DNA of 64,000 bases from Acidobacteria bacterium 28-9 (GTDB taxonomy: Bacteria > Acidobacteriota > Blastocatellia > Pyrinomonadales > Pyrinomonadaceae): NCBI GenBank assembly GCA_002050355.1, contig MWYY01000051.1, positions 39,380 through 103,379 on the forward strand, written 5' to 3'. The notes beneath the pieces are model-generated. The model was not told the DNA's origin, searched no databases, and saw only the letters and a program-made list of their open reading frames with translations. Shown here piece by piece: positions 1 to 8,320 of the stretch (position 1 is the first letter of the stretch; each line of letters starts with the position of its first letter). Position numbers and translations under genes: made by a program.

Positions 1-105
1 CGTCGAATCATAAACGCACGCGAACAGAGTTCCTTGAACCAAAGGAATGTCGTCCAAATAAATTGATTCGCCGCGCACGTGCGATTTTGAATCTACGTTT
101 TTCAT
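1..105 (-). CDS. xdhB: Xanthine dehydrogenase, molybdenum-binding subunit (N-terminal end only)
   Basis: Only the first 35 codons lie in the window; the gene runs off the left edge. The visible peptide begins MKNVDSKSHVRGESIYLDDI, and the segment HVRGESIYLDDIP is the typical opening of the large, molybdopterin-containing subunit of xanthine dehydrogenase. The ATG (103-105) lies 16 bases after the stop of the small subunit on the same strand, so the two are almost surely one operon. The enzyme oxidises hypoxanthine and xanthine to urate. Identification rests on a short stretch plus context. Confidence 0.8.
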   Translation of the reverse strand, partial: MKNVDSKSHVRGESIYLDDIPLVQGTLFACVYDST

Positions 106-121
106 TCAATCTTTATAAACT

Positions 122-1582
122 TTACTGATAGTCAAATAATTCCACAAAATGTGCCGTAAAAAGTTGTCGCGCGAGCAATCTTTTATATTCCGCCGATCCG
201 CGCACGTCAGAAATCGGGCTGATTTCTGATTGCAGAATTTCATTTGCTTCTAAAATCGTCGTATCGTTTATTTCTTTGCCACGCAGAAATTCGGAAGTCT
301 TTCGCAGATATAAGGGAATCGGCGCAACGCCGCCCGCCGAAACGTGCGCGTTTGCTATTAAAGCATTTTCAACATTTAAAGAAATCGCCGTGTTGACCGA
401 AGAAATATCCAGACAAGTTCGCTTGGAAACTTTCTCGAAATTAAAATGCGAAAAGTTTTTGCGAAAGCGGATTTTTGTAACGAATTCGTCGTCGGTTTTC
501 GCCAGCTTTTTGTAACCGATATAAAACTCGCGCAAAGGAATTTCGCGCTCGTTGTTAAAAACAATTGTCGCATCGAGAGCCAGAAACCACGCCGTCATAT
601 CGCCAATCGGCGAAGCGTTGACAAAATTTCCGGCAAGCGTCGCCATATTGCGAATCGGCGTTGACGAGACAAGTTTCAGGTGCGCGTAAAGATTTGGAAA
701 AATGCGTCGGAAAATTGGCGAAACCAGCAAATCCGTTACGACCGTTGACGCGCCGACTTCGATTGAATCGTTTGTTTCTTCGATAAATCTCAAATCCGAA
801 TCGTCGAAAAGATTCGCCGTTGTCGCGTCAACCATTTCTTCAGGATTTTGAACATATAAATCAGTTCCGCCACCGACGAACGATTTTCGATTTTCGATTT
901 TCGTTCTCGACTTCTCGCTCGTGTATTGGTCTTCTGCACCATGTTTAGCATCGTGCGTTTGCGGACGATTTTCCGCTTCGTAAAATTCGTTTGTCGGTAA
1001 ATCTTTCAAAGTTTCCAAACGATTTTTGATATCAGAAAAATAACCGGGAACAATTCCTTTTTCAGCTGCAAAACCAAGGCGTGATTGTTCGTTTTTCTGG
1101 TTTAAAATCTGCGTCAACTTTTCTGCCGCTCGTTCGATTGATTTGTAACCGGTGCAGCGACAGATATTTCCGTCAATTGAAGAAATTGCCGACTCGCAAG
1201 ATTTTTCCGTCTCGTCAACGCAGAATCCGGTCAGCGACATCACAAAACCGACTGTGCAAAAGCCGCACTGCGTCCCCGATTCATCAACTATTGCCTGCTG
1301 AACTTCGGTTAATTCGCCGTCGGGTCGGTTGATGCCTTCGACGGTTACGATATGCTTGCCGCGCGCGTTTGATAAAGGCATCAGACACGAAGTCATAGAG
1401 AGATATTTGACCGAATTGCCGTTTAATTCCCCAACTAAAATCGTGCAAGCACCGCAATCGCCTTCGCGACAGCCGATTTTCGTACCCTTGAGATTTTTGT
1501 GATAGCGAACAAAATCCAAAACGGTCATTCCCGCAGGCAAATCTGTTTGGACAGGTTGGTTGTTGAGGACAAATTTAATCAT
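122..1582 (-). CDS. xdhA: Xanthine dehydrogenase small subunit (2Fe-2S and FAD domains)
   Basis: This 486-residue protein carries electrons from the molybdenum centre to NAD via two iron-sulfur clusters and FAD. The first cluster uses Cys38, Cys43, Cys46 and Cys66 (motif GCREGDCGAC); the second uses Cys106, Cys109, Cys141 and Cys143 (QCGFC and CRCTGY). An FAD-binding domain follows, with GGGTD at 237-241, and the CO-dehydrogenase flavoprotein C-terminal domain ends the chain. It is followed directly by xdhB, and guanine deaminase lies just upstream, which fits purine catabolism. Odd point: the linker at about residues 200-232 is rich in charged residues and is partly encoded by a 7-nt repeat (881-908), which looks like an in-frame insertion. 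Confidence 0.93.
   Translation of the reverse strand: MIKFVLNNQPVQTDLPAGMTVLDFVRYHKNLKGTKIGCREGDCGACTILVGELNGNSVKYLSMTSCLMPLSNARGKHIVTVEGINRPDGELTEVQQAIVDESGTQCGFCTVGFVMSLTGFCVDETEKSCESAISSIDGNICRCTGYKSIERAAEKLTQILNQKNEQSRLGFAAEKGIVPGYFSDIKNRLETLKDLPTNEFYEAENRPQTHDAKHGAEDQYTSEKSRTKIENRKSFVGGGTDLYVQNPEEMVDATTANLFDDSDLRFIEETNDSIEVGASTVVTDLLVSPIFRRIFPNLYAHLKLVSSTPIRNMATLAGNFVNASPIGDMTAWFLALDATIVFNNEREIPLREFYIGYKKLAKTDDEFVTKIRFRKNFSHFNFEKVSKRTCLDISSVNTAISLNVENALIANAHVSAGGVAPIPLYLRKTSEFLRGKEINDTTILEANEILQSEISPISDVRGSAEYKRLLARQLFTAHFVELFDYQ
881..908. repeat. 7-nt-period array inside xdhA
   Basis: Three exact copies of CGATTTT (881-901) are followed by the related CGTTCTC. On the coding strand this is part of the linker TSEKSRTKIENRKSF, just before the FAD motif. 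It belongs to the 7-nt family seen in many intergenic regions here, but sits in a coding region. Confidence 0.7.
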
Positions 1583-1602
1583 TCAAAAATTAAACAGAAA
1601 AA

Positions 1603-2062
1603 TTAAAACTTACGAATCAAAACAACGCCGATTGTTATCAGCGTTACGCCCAAAAGACGCGGTAAACTAATTTCTTTGATTGCGATACCGAGCAGACCGA
1701 AATGGTCAATCACCAAAATTATCAGCATTTGACCGGCGATTATCAAACTAAAAGTCAGAGCAACGCCCAAACGCGGCACGAGCAAAACGCTCGAAGCGAC
1801 ATAAAACGCGCCTAAAACTCTGCCTGTCCACGCCGACGAGCGATGCATTCTTTGCATCCGCTAAATTTCCTAACGGAATTTCCATCGCCATAATATAAAG
1901 AAAGAGCGCAATTGTTCCGATGAAAAACGAAACGAACGCGGCAAGAATCGGACTGCCGACGTTATCTGCAAGTTTATTATTGATTGCCGCTTGCGTCGGC
2001 ATCATCATTCCGGCGACGATTGCGAGAATCAGATAAAAATAATTATTGAAAAATGAAGCCAT
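1603..2062 (-). pseudogene. YdcZ/DUF606-type membrane transporter, frameshifted
   Basis: Two overlapping reading frames make up one DUF606 (YdcZ, drug/metabolite-transporter superfamily) protein of about 150 residues. The first frame (from ATG at 2062) encodes two hydrophobic helices and MMPTQAAINNKLA; similarity ends after NLADAKNASL. The second frame takes up the family sequence at AWTGRVLGAFYVASSVLLVPRLG and runs through two more helices to the stop at 1603. The shift is near 1825-1840. The total of 460 bases is not a multiple of three, as expected for a one-base indel. Either the gene is recently broken or the base call is wrong. Substrate unknown; the purine genes on both sides are only a weak hint. 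Confidence 0.8.
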
Positions 2063-2070
2063 TTTTTAAA

Positions 2071-2154
2071 TGGTGAATGATTAATGGTGAACGGTGAATG
2101 ATAAATGGTTAATTAAGAAATGCTTTACATTCATCATTCACCGTTCACCATTAG
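2071..2154. repeat. 7-nt-period palindromic array (TGGTGAA type)
   Basis: TGGTGAA, TGATTAA, TGGTGAA, CGGTGAA, TGATAAA and TGGTTAA follow each other at 2071-2112. The arm 2082-2107 pairs with 2128-2153 over 26 bases with one mismatch and a 20-base loop. The right arm contains the stop codon of guaD (2151-2153). It could act as a terminator hairpin for the minus strand. Confidence 0.85.
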
Positions 2155-2627
2155 TATTTGGTTTTGTCCGTTTTGTTTGCCCAATTCTCAAAAACCGTTA
2201 AGCCTTCTTTGCGCATCAGGTTGACGATTTTCAGTTGGCGTTCGTCAATCGTTTTTTCGATTTCATTATAAATAAATTGGTCGTCAAAACCGATGTTTGC
2301 TGCGTCTTCGCGCGTGGCGGCGAAAAAAACTTGCGCCGGACGCGCCCAGTAAATTGCGCCCAGACACATCGGACACGGCTCGCAGGAAGTATAAATTGTG
2401 CAATCGTCCAATTGAAAACTTCTTAATTTTTCGCAGGCATTTCTGATCGCAATTACCTCGGCGTGCGCCGTCGGGTCGTTTGTCGAAGTTACTCGATTGC
2501 AGCCTTCACCAATAATCTCGCCATCTTTGACGACGATTGCGCCAAACGGTCCACCGACATTTCGGTCAATTCCGTTTTGTGCCAAAGTTATGGCGCGGCG
2601 CATAAATTTTTTATCTTTTCCCGTCAT
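2151..2627 (-). CDS. guaD: Guanine deaminase (CDA fold)
   Basis: The 158-residue protein is a zinc deaminase of the cytidine/deoxycytidylate deaminase fold. It shows the zinc motifs HAE (in DPTAHAEVIAI) and PCPMC (in TSCEPCPMCLGAIYWA). The C-terminal part (GFDDQFIYNEI, then ENWANK) matches the Bacillus-type guanine deaminase closely, more so than tRNA adenosine deaminase TadA. It would convert guanine to xanthine, the substrate of the xanthine dehydrogenase encoded downstream. The ATG at 2627 was chosen because family similarity begins there; the frame is open further upstream without similarity. The stop codon lies in a 7-nt repeat array. Confidence 0.88.
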   Translation of the reverse strand: MTGKDKKFMRRAITLAQNGIDRNVGGPFGAIVVKDGEIIGEGCNRVTSTNDPTAHAEVIAIRNACEKLRSFQLDDCTIYTSCEPCPMCLGAIYWARPAQVFFAATREDAANIGFDDQFIYNEIEKTIDERQLKIVNLMRKEGLTVFENWANKTDKTKY

Positions 2628-2638
2628 TGATAATATAG

Positions 2639-3667
2639 TTACTGAAAATCTCGAATATCTTTGAAAGGCTTGTCTGCGTCTGTGAAATCCGGGCGATAAT
2701 AGAGCGAAGCGGATTCGTATTCCTGCATAAAACCTTGCTCTAAACTTAATTCTTCCAATAATGATACGGCATTTAACCATTCTCTTTCGGAAATTCTGCG
2801 CGAGAGCAAAATGTAACGCTCATCAGTCGCGGCTTTGTTCGTCGCGTAATACTGCGACATTAAGGAAATCGCAACTTTCGGACTTAACTCATTTTTAATC
2901 CAGCGCAAATTTTCTTCGATGCCAGCCAAATCATTCGGTAAAACCAGCAGGCGAACGACTAAGCCTTTTTTCAACAAACCACTTTCGTCAAAAACCAGTT
3001 CGTCGCCCGTCTGCCGAAACATTTCTTTCATCGCCGCCTGTGCGTGCGTTGTGTAATCGCGCACTTTTGAATACTGAAAACCGGCTTCGTTTTCGGCATA
3101 TTTCAAATCGGGCAAATAAATGTCAACAATTCCGTCGAGAAGCCGCAAAACTTCAACCGAATCATAAGCGTTCGTGTTATAAACAATCGGCAGGCGCAAA
3201 CCTTTTTCCGCAGCAATCAATATCGCCCGCGCCATTTGCGGCGCAAAGTGCGTCGGCGAGACAAAGCCGATGTTATGACAGCCGCGTTCTTGCAGTTCGA
3301 GCATCATTTCCGCAAGCCGTTCGTGAGTTACTTCGTTGCGTTTTTGCTGTTTCCAAGTTTGCGAAATTTGATAATTCTGACAATAAACACAGCGCAAATT
3401 GCAGTTGCCGAAAAATATATTTCCCGCGCCTTTCGAGCCGGACAAACACGGTTCTTCGCCGAAATGCGCTGTATAACTTGATACAATCGGAAGCCTGCCG
3501 GAATAACACGCAGCAATTTCGTCATTTAGGCGATTATTGCCGCAATCTTTCGGGCAAATTGTACAGCGCTCGAGCAATTTTTCAAGTTGCTCGACTCTAT
3601 TTTCGAGTTCGCCCACCGCTAAAAGTTTCGTGAATTTTGGCTCTAATTTTTCTCGTTCCAAAAGCAT
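2639..3667 (-). CDS. PflX-like radical SAM protein
   Basis: The 342-residue protein has an early Cys motif (CTICPKDCG) and the radical SAM cluster motif CNLRCVYC, in the context GNIFFGNCNLRCVYCQNYQ typical of the PflX/COG1313 family related to pyruvate formate-lyase activases. Such enzymes bind a 4Fe-4S cluster and S-adenosylmethionine; the substrate of this branch is unknown to me. The start at 3667 (MLLEREKLEPKF) overlaps the end of the DUF2721 gene by 71 bases; a later start is possible but would cut family sequence. guaD begins 12 bases downstream, so co-transcription is likely. Confidence 0.8.
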   Translation of the reverse strand: MLLEREKLEPKFTKLLAVGELENRVEQLEKLLERCTICPKDCGNNRLNDEIAACYSGRLPIVSSYTAHFGEEPCLSGSKGAGNIFFGNCNLRCVYCQNYQISQTWKQQKRNEVTHERLAEMMLELQERGCHNIGFVSPTHFAPQMARAILIAAEKGLRLPIVYNTNAYDSVEVLRLLDGIVDIYLPDLKYAENEAGFQYSKVRDYTTHAQAAMKEMFRQTGDELVFDESGLLKKGLVVRLLVLPNDLAGIEENLRWIKNELSPKVAISLMSQYYATNKAATDERYILLSRRISEREWLNAVSLLEELSLEQGFMQEYESASLYYRPDFTDADKPFKDIRDFQ

Positions 3668-4214
3668 TGCGTTGATATTTACTGATAATGTCGCCGGGCG
3701 CAACCGTTCGTGCCAGTTCCCAGGTAAAATCCATTTCGGCATTGACGGTCGCCGTCGCCATACGAGTTTCGCGCAGCATCAAAACGCTGCCGTATAACAA
3801 AAACAAAATGCCTACAATTCCAATCGGAATCGGAATCAGGCGATAAACGCCGACGATGCCGACAATACCGATGCTGACGCTCGTCAGTACAAAAAGACAC
3901 AAACCGTAATAAAACGCGCCCATCGCGCGCTGCAAAATCCGCGAACGGCTCGTAACTTTGTCGAGTAAATTAACAATCGTCTTCAAGCGCCGGTCGTAAA
4001 GCGGAATGCTCGTTTTGTCTTCAGTCGTTATCAATTCGGCAAGACGCTGTTCCAAATCGCGCACGCGGTCAACGACGCGCCCGAGCCGTGTCGAAGTAGA
4101 AAGCACGAGCGAGCCAGTCGCCGAAATAAGCAGCGCGGGCGTAATCATCGCCGTCAGAAACTCGATTGTAACTTGCAGCGAATCGGGATTTAACGAAATT
4201 ACATCGCCAGCCAT
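3597..4214 (-). CDS. DUF2721 membrane protein
   Basis: The 205-residue protein begins with a hydrophobic segment containing TAMITPALLISATGSLVLSTSTRLGRVVDRVRDLE, where the stretch LLISATGSLVLSTSTRLGR is characteristic of DUF2721. Two more membrane helices follow at about residues 100-150 (one rich in Ile/Gly/Val). Function unknown. It leads the apparent minus-strand run DUF2721, radical SAM protein, guaD. The C-terminal 45 residues are basic and extend beyond the usual domain. Confidence 0.7.
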   Translation of the reverse strand: MAGDVISLNPDSLQVTIEFLTAMITPALLISATGSLVLSTSTRLGRVVDRVRDLEQRLAELITTEDKTSIPLYDRRLKTIVNLLDKVTSRSRILQRAMGAFYYGLCLFVLTSVSIGIVGIVGVYRLIPIPIGIVGILFLLYGSVLMLRETRMATATVNAEMDFTWELARTVAPGDIISKYQRNAFGTRKIRAKIHETFSGGRTRK

Positions 4215-4237
4215 AATAAATTAACAAAAGAATTTCT

Positions 4238-4309
4238 CCATGAAGCGGCACAAAGGAAACACTAAAAAACCTTCGTGAAATTTTCGTGTGTCTTCGTGGA
4301 TAATCTTAT
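4238..4309. repeat. 10-nt-period element (TTCGTG type)
   Basis: TTCGTG recurs at 4272, 4283 and 4293 and is followed by GGATAAT, the same ending as the element at 35265-35304. It lies between two divergent genes. The same words occur reversed at 35172-35201. Function unknown. Confidence 0.55.
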
Positions 4310-4353
4310 TTGAAACTTGACGCTTTCCTCGTTTCGCGTCGAAAATCAATGTT

Positions 4354-5370
4354 ATGACTACACCCAATCAAAAGCAAGGAACTGTCAAAATTCTGCGACA
4401 CGAAAGCGCGGTTTTGAAAGATAACCCGCTCGGCGACAAATACGTTCGAGATGTTTGCGTTTATTTGCCGCCCGATTATGAAAGCAATACGGAAAAACGA
4501 TTTCCCGTCGTTTATTGTCTGACCGGATTTACCGGACGTGGGCGAATGCTGCTCAACGACAACGCTTTTACGCCGAATTTGGCAGAAAGAATGGATTTGC
4601 TGATTAGCGAAAATAAAATCAAGCCGATGATTGTCGTAATGCCCAATTGTTTTACGCATTACGGCGGCTCGCAGTATATCAATTCGACGGCGACGGGCAA
4701 TTACGAAGATTATTTGACGCAGGAAATCGTCGAGTTTGTTGACGAAAATTTCCGCACGATTTCCGATAAAAATTCGCGCGCCGTAATGGGAAAATCAAGC
4801 GGCGGTTACGGTGCTTTGATAATGGCGATGCGTCATTCGGACATTTTCGGCTTGGCTTGCTCGACCAGCGGCGACGCCTATTTCGAGCTTTGTTATCTGC
4901 CCGATATTCCGAAAGCGTTTCGTGCAATCAACAACGATGTGAAAAGTTTTATGGAAAAAATTTGGCGTGAGGAAAAGAAGGGAAAAGACGACTTTCCGGC
5001 GCTTAATATAATCGGAATGAGCGCATGTTACTCGCCCAATGAAAATTCGGAAAACGGTTTCGATTTGCCGTTCGATTCGGAAACGGGCGAAATTCGCGCG
5101 GACGTTTGGGCACGCTGGCTCAAGCACGACCCGGTGCGGTTAGTTGAAGAACGCGCAGAAAATCTAAAAACTTTGAAATTGCTTTACATTGACGCCGGAA
5201 CGCGCGACGAGTTTGCTTTGGATTTGGGAGCGCGCATTTTGTGTAAAAGGTTGAAAGATTCCGGCGTTCCATTTGTCCATGAAGAATTTGACGACGGACA
5301 TATGCAAATCAGTTATCGCTACAATCGCTCGCTCGAATTAATTTCAGAACATTTAACATTCAACATTTAA
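4354..5370 (+). CDS. Esterase, D-family alpha/beta hydrolase
   Basis: The 338-residue protein belongs to the putative esterase family (PF00756, esterase D / enterochelin-esterase-like). The nucleophile elbow is GKSSGGYGA with Ser148; LLYIDAGTRDEF and FDDGHMQISY near the C-terminus supply plausible acid and histidine residues. There is no signal peptide, so it is probably cytoplasmic. The C-terminal tail EHLTFNI and the stop codon are encoded by the 7-nt repeat at 5350-5412. It converges with the DUF962 gene. Confidence 0.8.
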   Translation: MTTPNQKQGTVKILRHESAVLKDNPLGDKYVRDVCVYLPPDYESNTEKRFPVVYCLTGFTGRGRMLLNDNAFTPNLAERMDLLISENKIKPMIVVMPNCFTHYGGSQYINSTATGNYEDYLTQEIVEFVDENFRTISDKNSRAVMGKSSGGYGALIMAMRHSDIFGLACSTSGDAYFELCYLPDIPKAFRAINNDVKSFMEKIWREEKKGKDDFPALNIIGMSACYSPNENSENGFDLPFDSETGEIRADVWARWLKHDPVRLVEERAENLKTLKLLYIDAGTRDEFALDLGARILCKRLKDSGVPFVHEEFDDGHMQISYRYNRSLELISEHLTFNI

Positions 5371-5412
5371 CATTTATCAATGTTTTACTGTTCAATGATT
5401 AATGTTAAATGT
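5350..5412. repeat. 7-nt-period palindromic array (CATTTAA type) at convergent gene ends
   Basis: The words CATTTAA, CATTCAA, CATTTAA and CATTTAT run from 5350 to 5377. The arm 5363-5381 pairs with 5394-5412 (17 of 19). It contains the stop codons of both convergent genes (5368-5370 and 5392-5394), so both proteins end in repeat-encoded residues. A bidirectional terminator role is plausible. Confidence 0.8.
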
Positions 5413-5742
5413 ATTGACTCGTTCGACTTCGGCATTCATTTTGCCGGTGAGCATATAAAAAACCATTTTGTAATCGCTGATGAAAGACCAAAACGGATAT
5501 TTGAAAGTCGCCGGTTTGTTGTGTTCGACAAAGAAATGCGCAAACCAGGCAAAAACATAACCGACAATGAAACAAAGCGGAAAATAAAGCCAATTTTCGG
5601 TTCGCACAATCCACACCAGCAAGACAATGCCAAGCATTGTGCCGATAAAATGCAGATAGCGCGTTAAAGGCTCGCTGTGTTCGGCGACGTAAAAATCCCA
5701 AAACTCAGGATAGTTTGTAATTTGCTTTTCGTCCTTCGACAT
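5392..5742 (-). CDS. DUF962 / Mpo1-like membrane protein
   Basis: The 116-residue protein shows the DUF962 signature: an N-terminal EFWDFYVAEHSEPLTRYLHFIG segment, two hydrophobic helices, and AHFFVEHNKPATFKYPFWSFISDYKM. The conserved histidines match the Mpo1-type family, whose yeast member is a 2-hydroxy-fatty-acid dioxygenase; whether bacterial members share that reaction is not known to me. The last residues, NTFNINH, are encoded by a repeat array. Confidence 0.8.
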   Translation of the reverse strand: MSKDEKQITNYPEFWDFYVAEHSEPLTRYLHFIGTMLGIVLLVWIVRTENWLYFPLCFIVGYVFAWFAHFFVEHNKPATFKYPFWSFISDYKMVFYMLTGKMNAEVERVNTFNINH

Positions 5743-5767
5743 TTATTCTTTGTTTTCGAATTTAAAG

Positions 5768-5806
5768 ATTCGTGTTCACCTGCGTTTATTTACAGTTAAT
5801 TTTTCT
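5768..5806. repeat. 10-nt-period element (TTTATCTGTG family)
   Basis: This element matches the one at 51861-51899 at roughly three quarters of positions, both ending in TTTTTC. It overlaps the last codons and stop of the sulfoxide reductase gene on the minus strand. Confidence 0.6.
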
Positions 5807-6290
5807 TTATTAAATCCTCAACAATCTTTACAATTTTCTGCAAACCTTGAGCGTCTGTTTCACTAAAATCATCGAGCTTGTCGCTGTCAACATCCAACAC
5901 GGCGAAAACATTGCCCGATTTATCAAATACCGGCAGAACAATTTCCGATTTCGACGCCGAACTGCACACGATGTGTCCGGGAAATTCGCCAACCTTCGGC
6001 ACGATAACAATCTCGCGCGTCGTGTAGCAATGTCCGCAGACGCCTTTATCGAAATCAATTCTGGTGCAGGCGACCGAACCTTGAAAGGCATTCAAAACAA
6101 GTTGATTTTCTTTTTTTATATAAAATCCAACCCAGAAAAAACCAAACGCTTCGCGCAAAGCCGCCGTTATGTTCGCAAGATTCGCAACCAAATCCGTCTC
6201 GCCCGAAACAAGCGCAACAATTTGCGGCACAATCTCGTCGTAAATTTTTCGTCTGTCCGAAGTTCTTGAAAAAGCTAAACTTTCCGCCAT
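5796..6290 (-). CDS. Free methionine-(R)-sulfoxide reductase (GAF domain)
   Basis: The 164-residue single GAF-domain protein matches fRMsr: KGVCGHCYTT, then FPGHIVCSSASKSEIVLPV. The three family cysteines are at 75, 85 and 109, spaced 10 and 24 apart exactly as in E. coli fRMsr (84, 94, 118). It reduces free Met-R-sulfoxide, a repair function under oxidative stress. An extra Cys88 is present. Length agrees with the family. Confidence 0.9.
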   Translation of the reverse strand: MAESLAFSRTSDRRKIYDEIVPQIVALVSGETDLVANLANITAALREAFGFFWVGFYIKKENQLVLNAFQGSVACTRIDFDKGVCGHCYTTREIVIVPKVGEFPGHIVCSSASKSEIVLPVFDKSGNVFAVLDVDSDKLDDFSETDAQGLQKIVKIVEDLIKKN

Positions 6291-6319
6291 AATTTTTCAA
6301 TTTTAACACAAAGAAGAGA

Positions 6320-6375
6320 GATGTCGGATGTCAGATGTTAGATGTTAGTAGGAAAACCTGCCGACATCTGACATC
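6320..6375. repeat. 7-nt-period palindromic array (GATGTCA type)
   Basis: GATGTCG, GATGTCA, GATGTTA and GATGTTA are consecutive from 6320. The right arm (6361-6375) is complementary to the left words, and a short T-run follows. It lies between the divergent sulfoxide reductase and SDR genes. Confidence 0.8.
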
Positions 6376-6440
6376 TTTTCTCTTGGCACTTCGATTGCAT
6401 CAGCCGACTTTTACAATTCTTCAAAAGGGAAAATTTCAAG

Positions 6441-7487
6441 GTGGAAGGCAAGAGCAAAAACGGTTGGTGGCTGGCGACGGCTGTCGGTGTCGGAGCAATC
6501 ACGGCTTGGACATTCGTCCGAAAAGCGCGCCCGAAATTCGATTTCCATAATAAAGTCGTTTTGATAACCGGCGGCTCGCGTGGGCTTGGTCTTGTTTTAG
6601 CCAGAATGCTTGCAGACGAAGGTGCAAAACTTGCAATCTGCGCCCGAGACGCCGAGGAATTGGCACGTGCAAAGGAAGATTTGCAAGCGCGCGGCGCGCA
6701 GGTTTTAGACGTTGTTTGCGATGTCCGAAATCAATCCGAAGTCAATCGAACCGTCCAAACCGTTTGTAATCATTACGGACAGATTGACGTGCTTGTCAAT
6801 AACGCCGGTGTGATTCAGGTCGGACCGCTCGAGGTTCAAACGCAAAAAGATTTTGAAGACGCGATGGCAATTCATTTCTGGGGCGCGTTTTATACGATGC
6901 AAGCCGTTTTGCCGCAAATGAAAAGACGCGGTGAAGGGAGAATTATAAACGTTTCTTCAATCGGCGGAAAAATTAGCGTTCCGCATCTTGCGCCATATTC
7001 CGCCAGTAAATTTGCGCTCGTTGGTTTATCAGGCGCAATGCGCGCTGAACTCGTCAAAGATAATATCTACGTTACGACGGTTTGCCCAGGCTTGATGCGA
7101 ACGGGAAGTCCGGTCAATGCGATTTTCAAAGGTCAAAACGAAAAAGAATATGCCTGGTTCAGCATTTCCGATTCGCTGCCTTTTACATCGGTCAGCGCTG
7201 AAAATGCAGCGAGCCAGATTATCGCGGCGTGCAGAGACGGAGATGCAGAGCTGATCATCTCTCCGCAGGCGAAACTTGCAGCGAAATTCAACGTTCTATT
7301 TCCTGAATTAACGGCGGAAATGCTGGCGGTGGCAAATCGACTTTTGCCGGCGGCAGGTGGGATCGGCGAAAATAATGCACTTGGTAAAGACAGCACATCT
7401 TTGCTTTCGCCTTCGTTTTTAACAGCTCTTTCTGATAAAGAATCATATCGCAACAACGAACTCAGAGCTAACGAAAATTTAATTTAG
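6441..7487 (+). CDS. Membrane-anchored short-chain dehydrogenase/reductase
   Basis: The 348-residue protein starts at GTG and has an N-terminal hydrophobic helix (about residues 9-26), then a Rossmann domain with TGGSRGLG (43-50), NNAG (120-123) and the catalytic Ser173, Tyr186 and Lys190 (YSASK). An extra C-terminal region of about 90 residues follows. NAD(P)-dependent oxidoreductase; substrate unknown. It heads a tight run of three genes on the plus strand (SDR, SRPBCC protein, zinc alcohol dehydrogenase), a grouping I recall from other bacteria where it is linked to stress, but without an assigned pathway. Confidence 0.85.
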   Translation: MEGKSKNGWWLATAVGVGAITAWTFVRKARPKFDFHNKVVLITGGSRGLGLVLARMLADEGAKLAICARDAEELARAKEDLQARGAQVLDVVCDVRNQSEVNRTVQTVCNHYGQIDVLVNNAGVIQVGPLEVQTQKDFEDAMAIHFWGAFYTMQAVLPQMKRRGEGRIINVSSIGGKISVPHLAPYSASKFALVGLSGAMRAELVKDNIYVTTVCPGLMRTGSPVNAIFKGQNEKEYAWFSISDSLPFTSVSAENAASQIIAACRDGDAELIISPQAKLAAKFNVLFPELTAEMLAVANRLLPAAGGIGENNALGKDSTSLLSPSFLTALSDKESYRNNELRANENLI

Positions 7488-7514
7488 ACATTTCCAAGGG
7501 AAGGAGATAAAAAT

Positions 7515-8318
7515 ATGCAACAAAAAAATAAAAACAATTCGATGACGGATATTTTGACAAATATGAATACAAACGTCTCGCCGGTTGAGAGATTTGTCTC
7601 AGCGACGGCTGGCGGTGCGCTTTTAGCTTATGGCTTGAAACGCGGCGGCGGGCTCGGGACGGTTTTTTCGCTTTTAGGCGGCAGTCTCGCTTTTCGCGGC
7701 ACGACCGGGCATTGCCACGTTTATGAGGCGATGGGAGTTGACACAAATCAAGGCGGCGAAACTGCGCCGAGAAACTTTAAGTCTGGAAAATCAAAAACAT
7801 ATGAAAACGGTTTGCTTTCCGGCAAAGTTCACGTCAGCAAATCTTTGACAATCGACAAATCGCCCGCCGAACTTTACAGTTTCTGGCGCAATTTTGAGAA
7901 TTTGCCGCAATTTATGGAGCATCTCGAATCGGTTAAAACCACGGGCGAGAAAACTTCGCATTGGAAAGCGAAAGCACCGCTCGGACAATCGGTCGAATGG
8001 GACGCTGAAACGACCAGCGACCAGGAAAATGTTCGTATCGGCTGGCGTTCCTTGGAAGGTGCGGACATTCCAAATTCGGGTGTTGTCGAATTTCTGCCGA
8101 CGGCAAATCGCGGAACGGAAGTAAAAGTTACAATGACTTACGAAGCACCGGGCGGCGCGCTGGGCGCAATGTTTGCCAAACTTTTCGGCGAAGAACCGAG
8201 CCAGCAAGTTTACGGCGATTTATATCGCTTTAAGAGCCTAATGGAATCCGGCGAAGTCATCACCGTCGAAGGACAAACTTCGGGACGCGAACCACAAGCG
8301 AAAAAGGCAACAGCTTAG
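7515..8318 (+). CDS. DUF2892 + SRPBCC (START-like) fusion protein
   Basis: Residues 20-75 (ERFVSATAGGALLAYGLKRG and a second hydrophobic stretch) resemble the YgaP-like/DUF2892 inner-membrane domain; residues 100-245 form a SRPBCC/polyketide-cyclase-like ligand-binding domain (VSKSLTIDKSPAELYSFWRNFENLPQFM, then VEFLPTANRGTEVKV). The ATG is preceded by AAGGGAAGGAG, a strong ribosome binding site. The protein is probably tethered to the membrane with its pocket in the cytoplasm. The ligand is unknown. A 21-bp perfect palindrome follows directly. Confidence 0.8.
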   Translation: MQQKNKNNSMTDILTNMNTNVSPVERFVSATAGGALLAYGLKRGGGLGTVFSLLGGSLAFRGTTGHCHVYEAMGVDTNQGGETAPRNFKSGKSKTYENGLLSGKVHVSKSLTIDKSPAELYSFWRNFENLPQFMEHLESVKTTGEKTSHWKAKAPLGQSVEWDAETTSDQENVRIGWRSLEGADIPNSGVVEFLPTANRGTEVKVTMTYEAPGGALGAMFAKLFGEEPSQQVYGDLYRFKSLMESGEVITVEGQTSGREPQAKKATA

Positions 8319-8320
8319 GC

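Noticed and set aside
3040..3633. A 197-codon plus-strand frame opposite the radical SAM gene
   Set aside because: It has no domain, is Arg/Ser-rich and is fully antisense to a well-supported gene.
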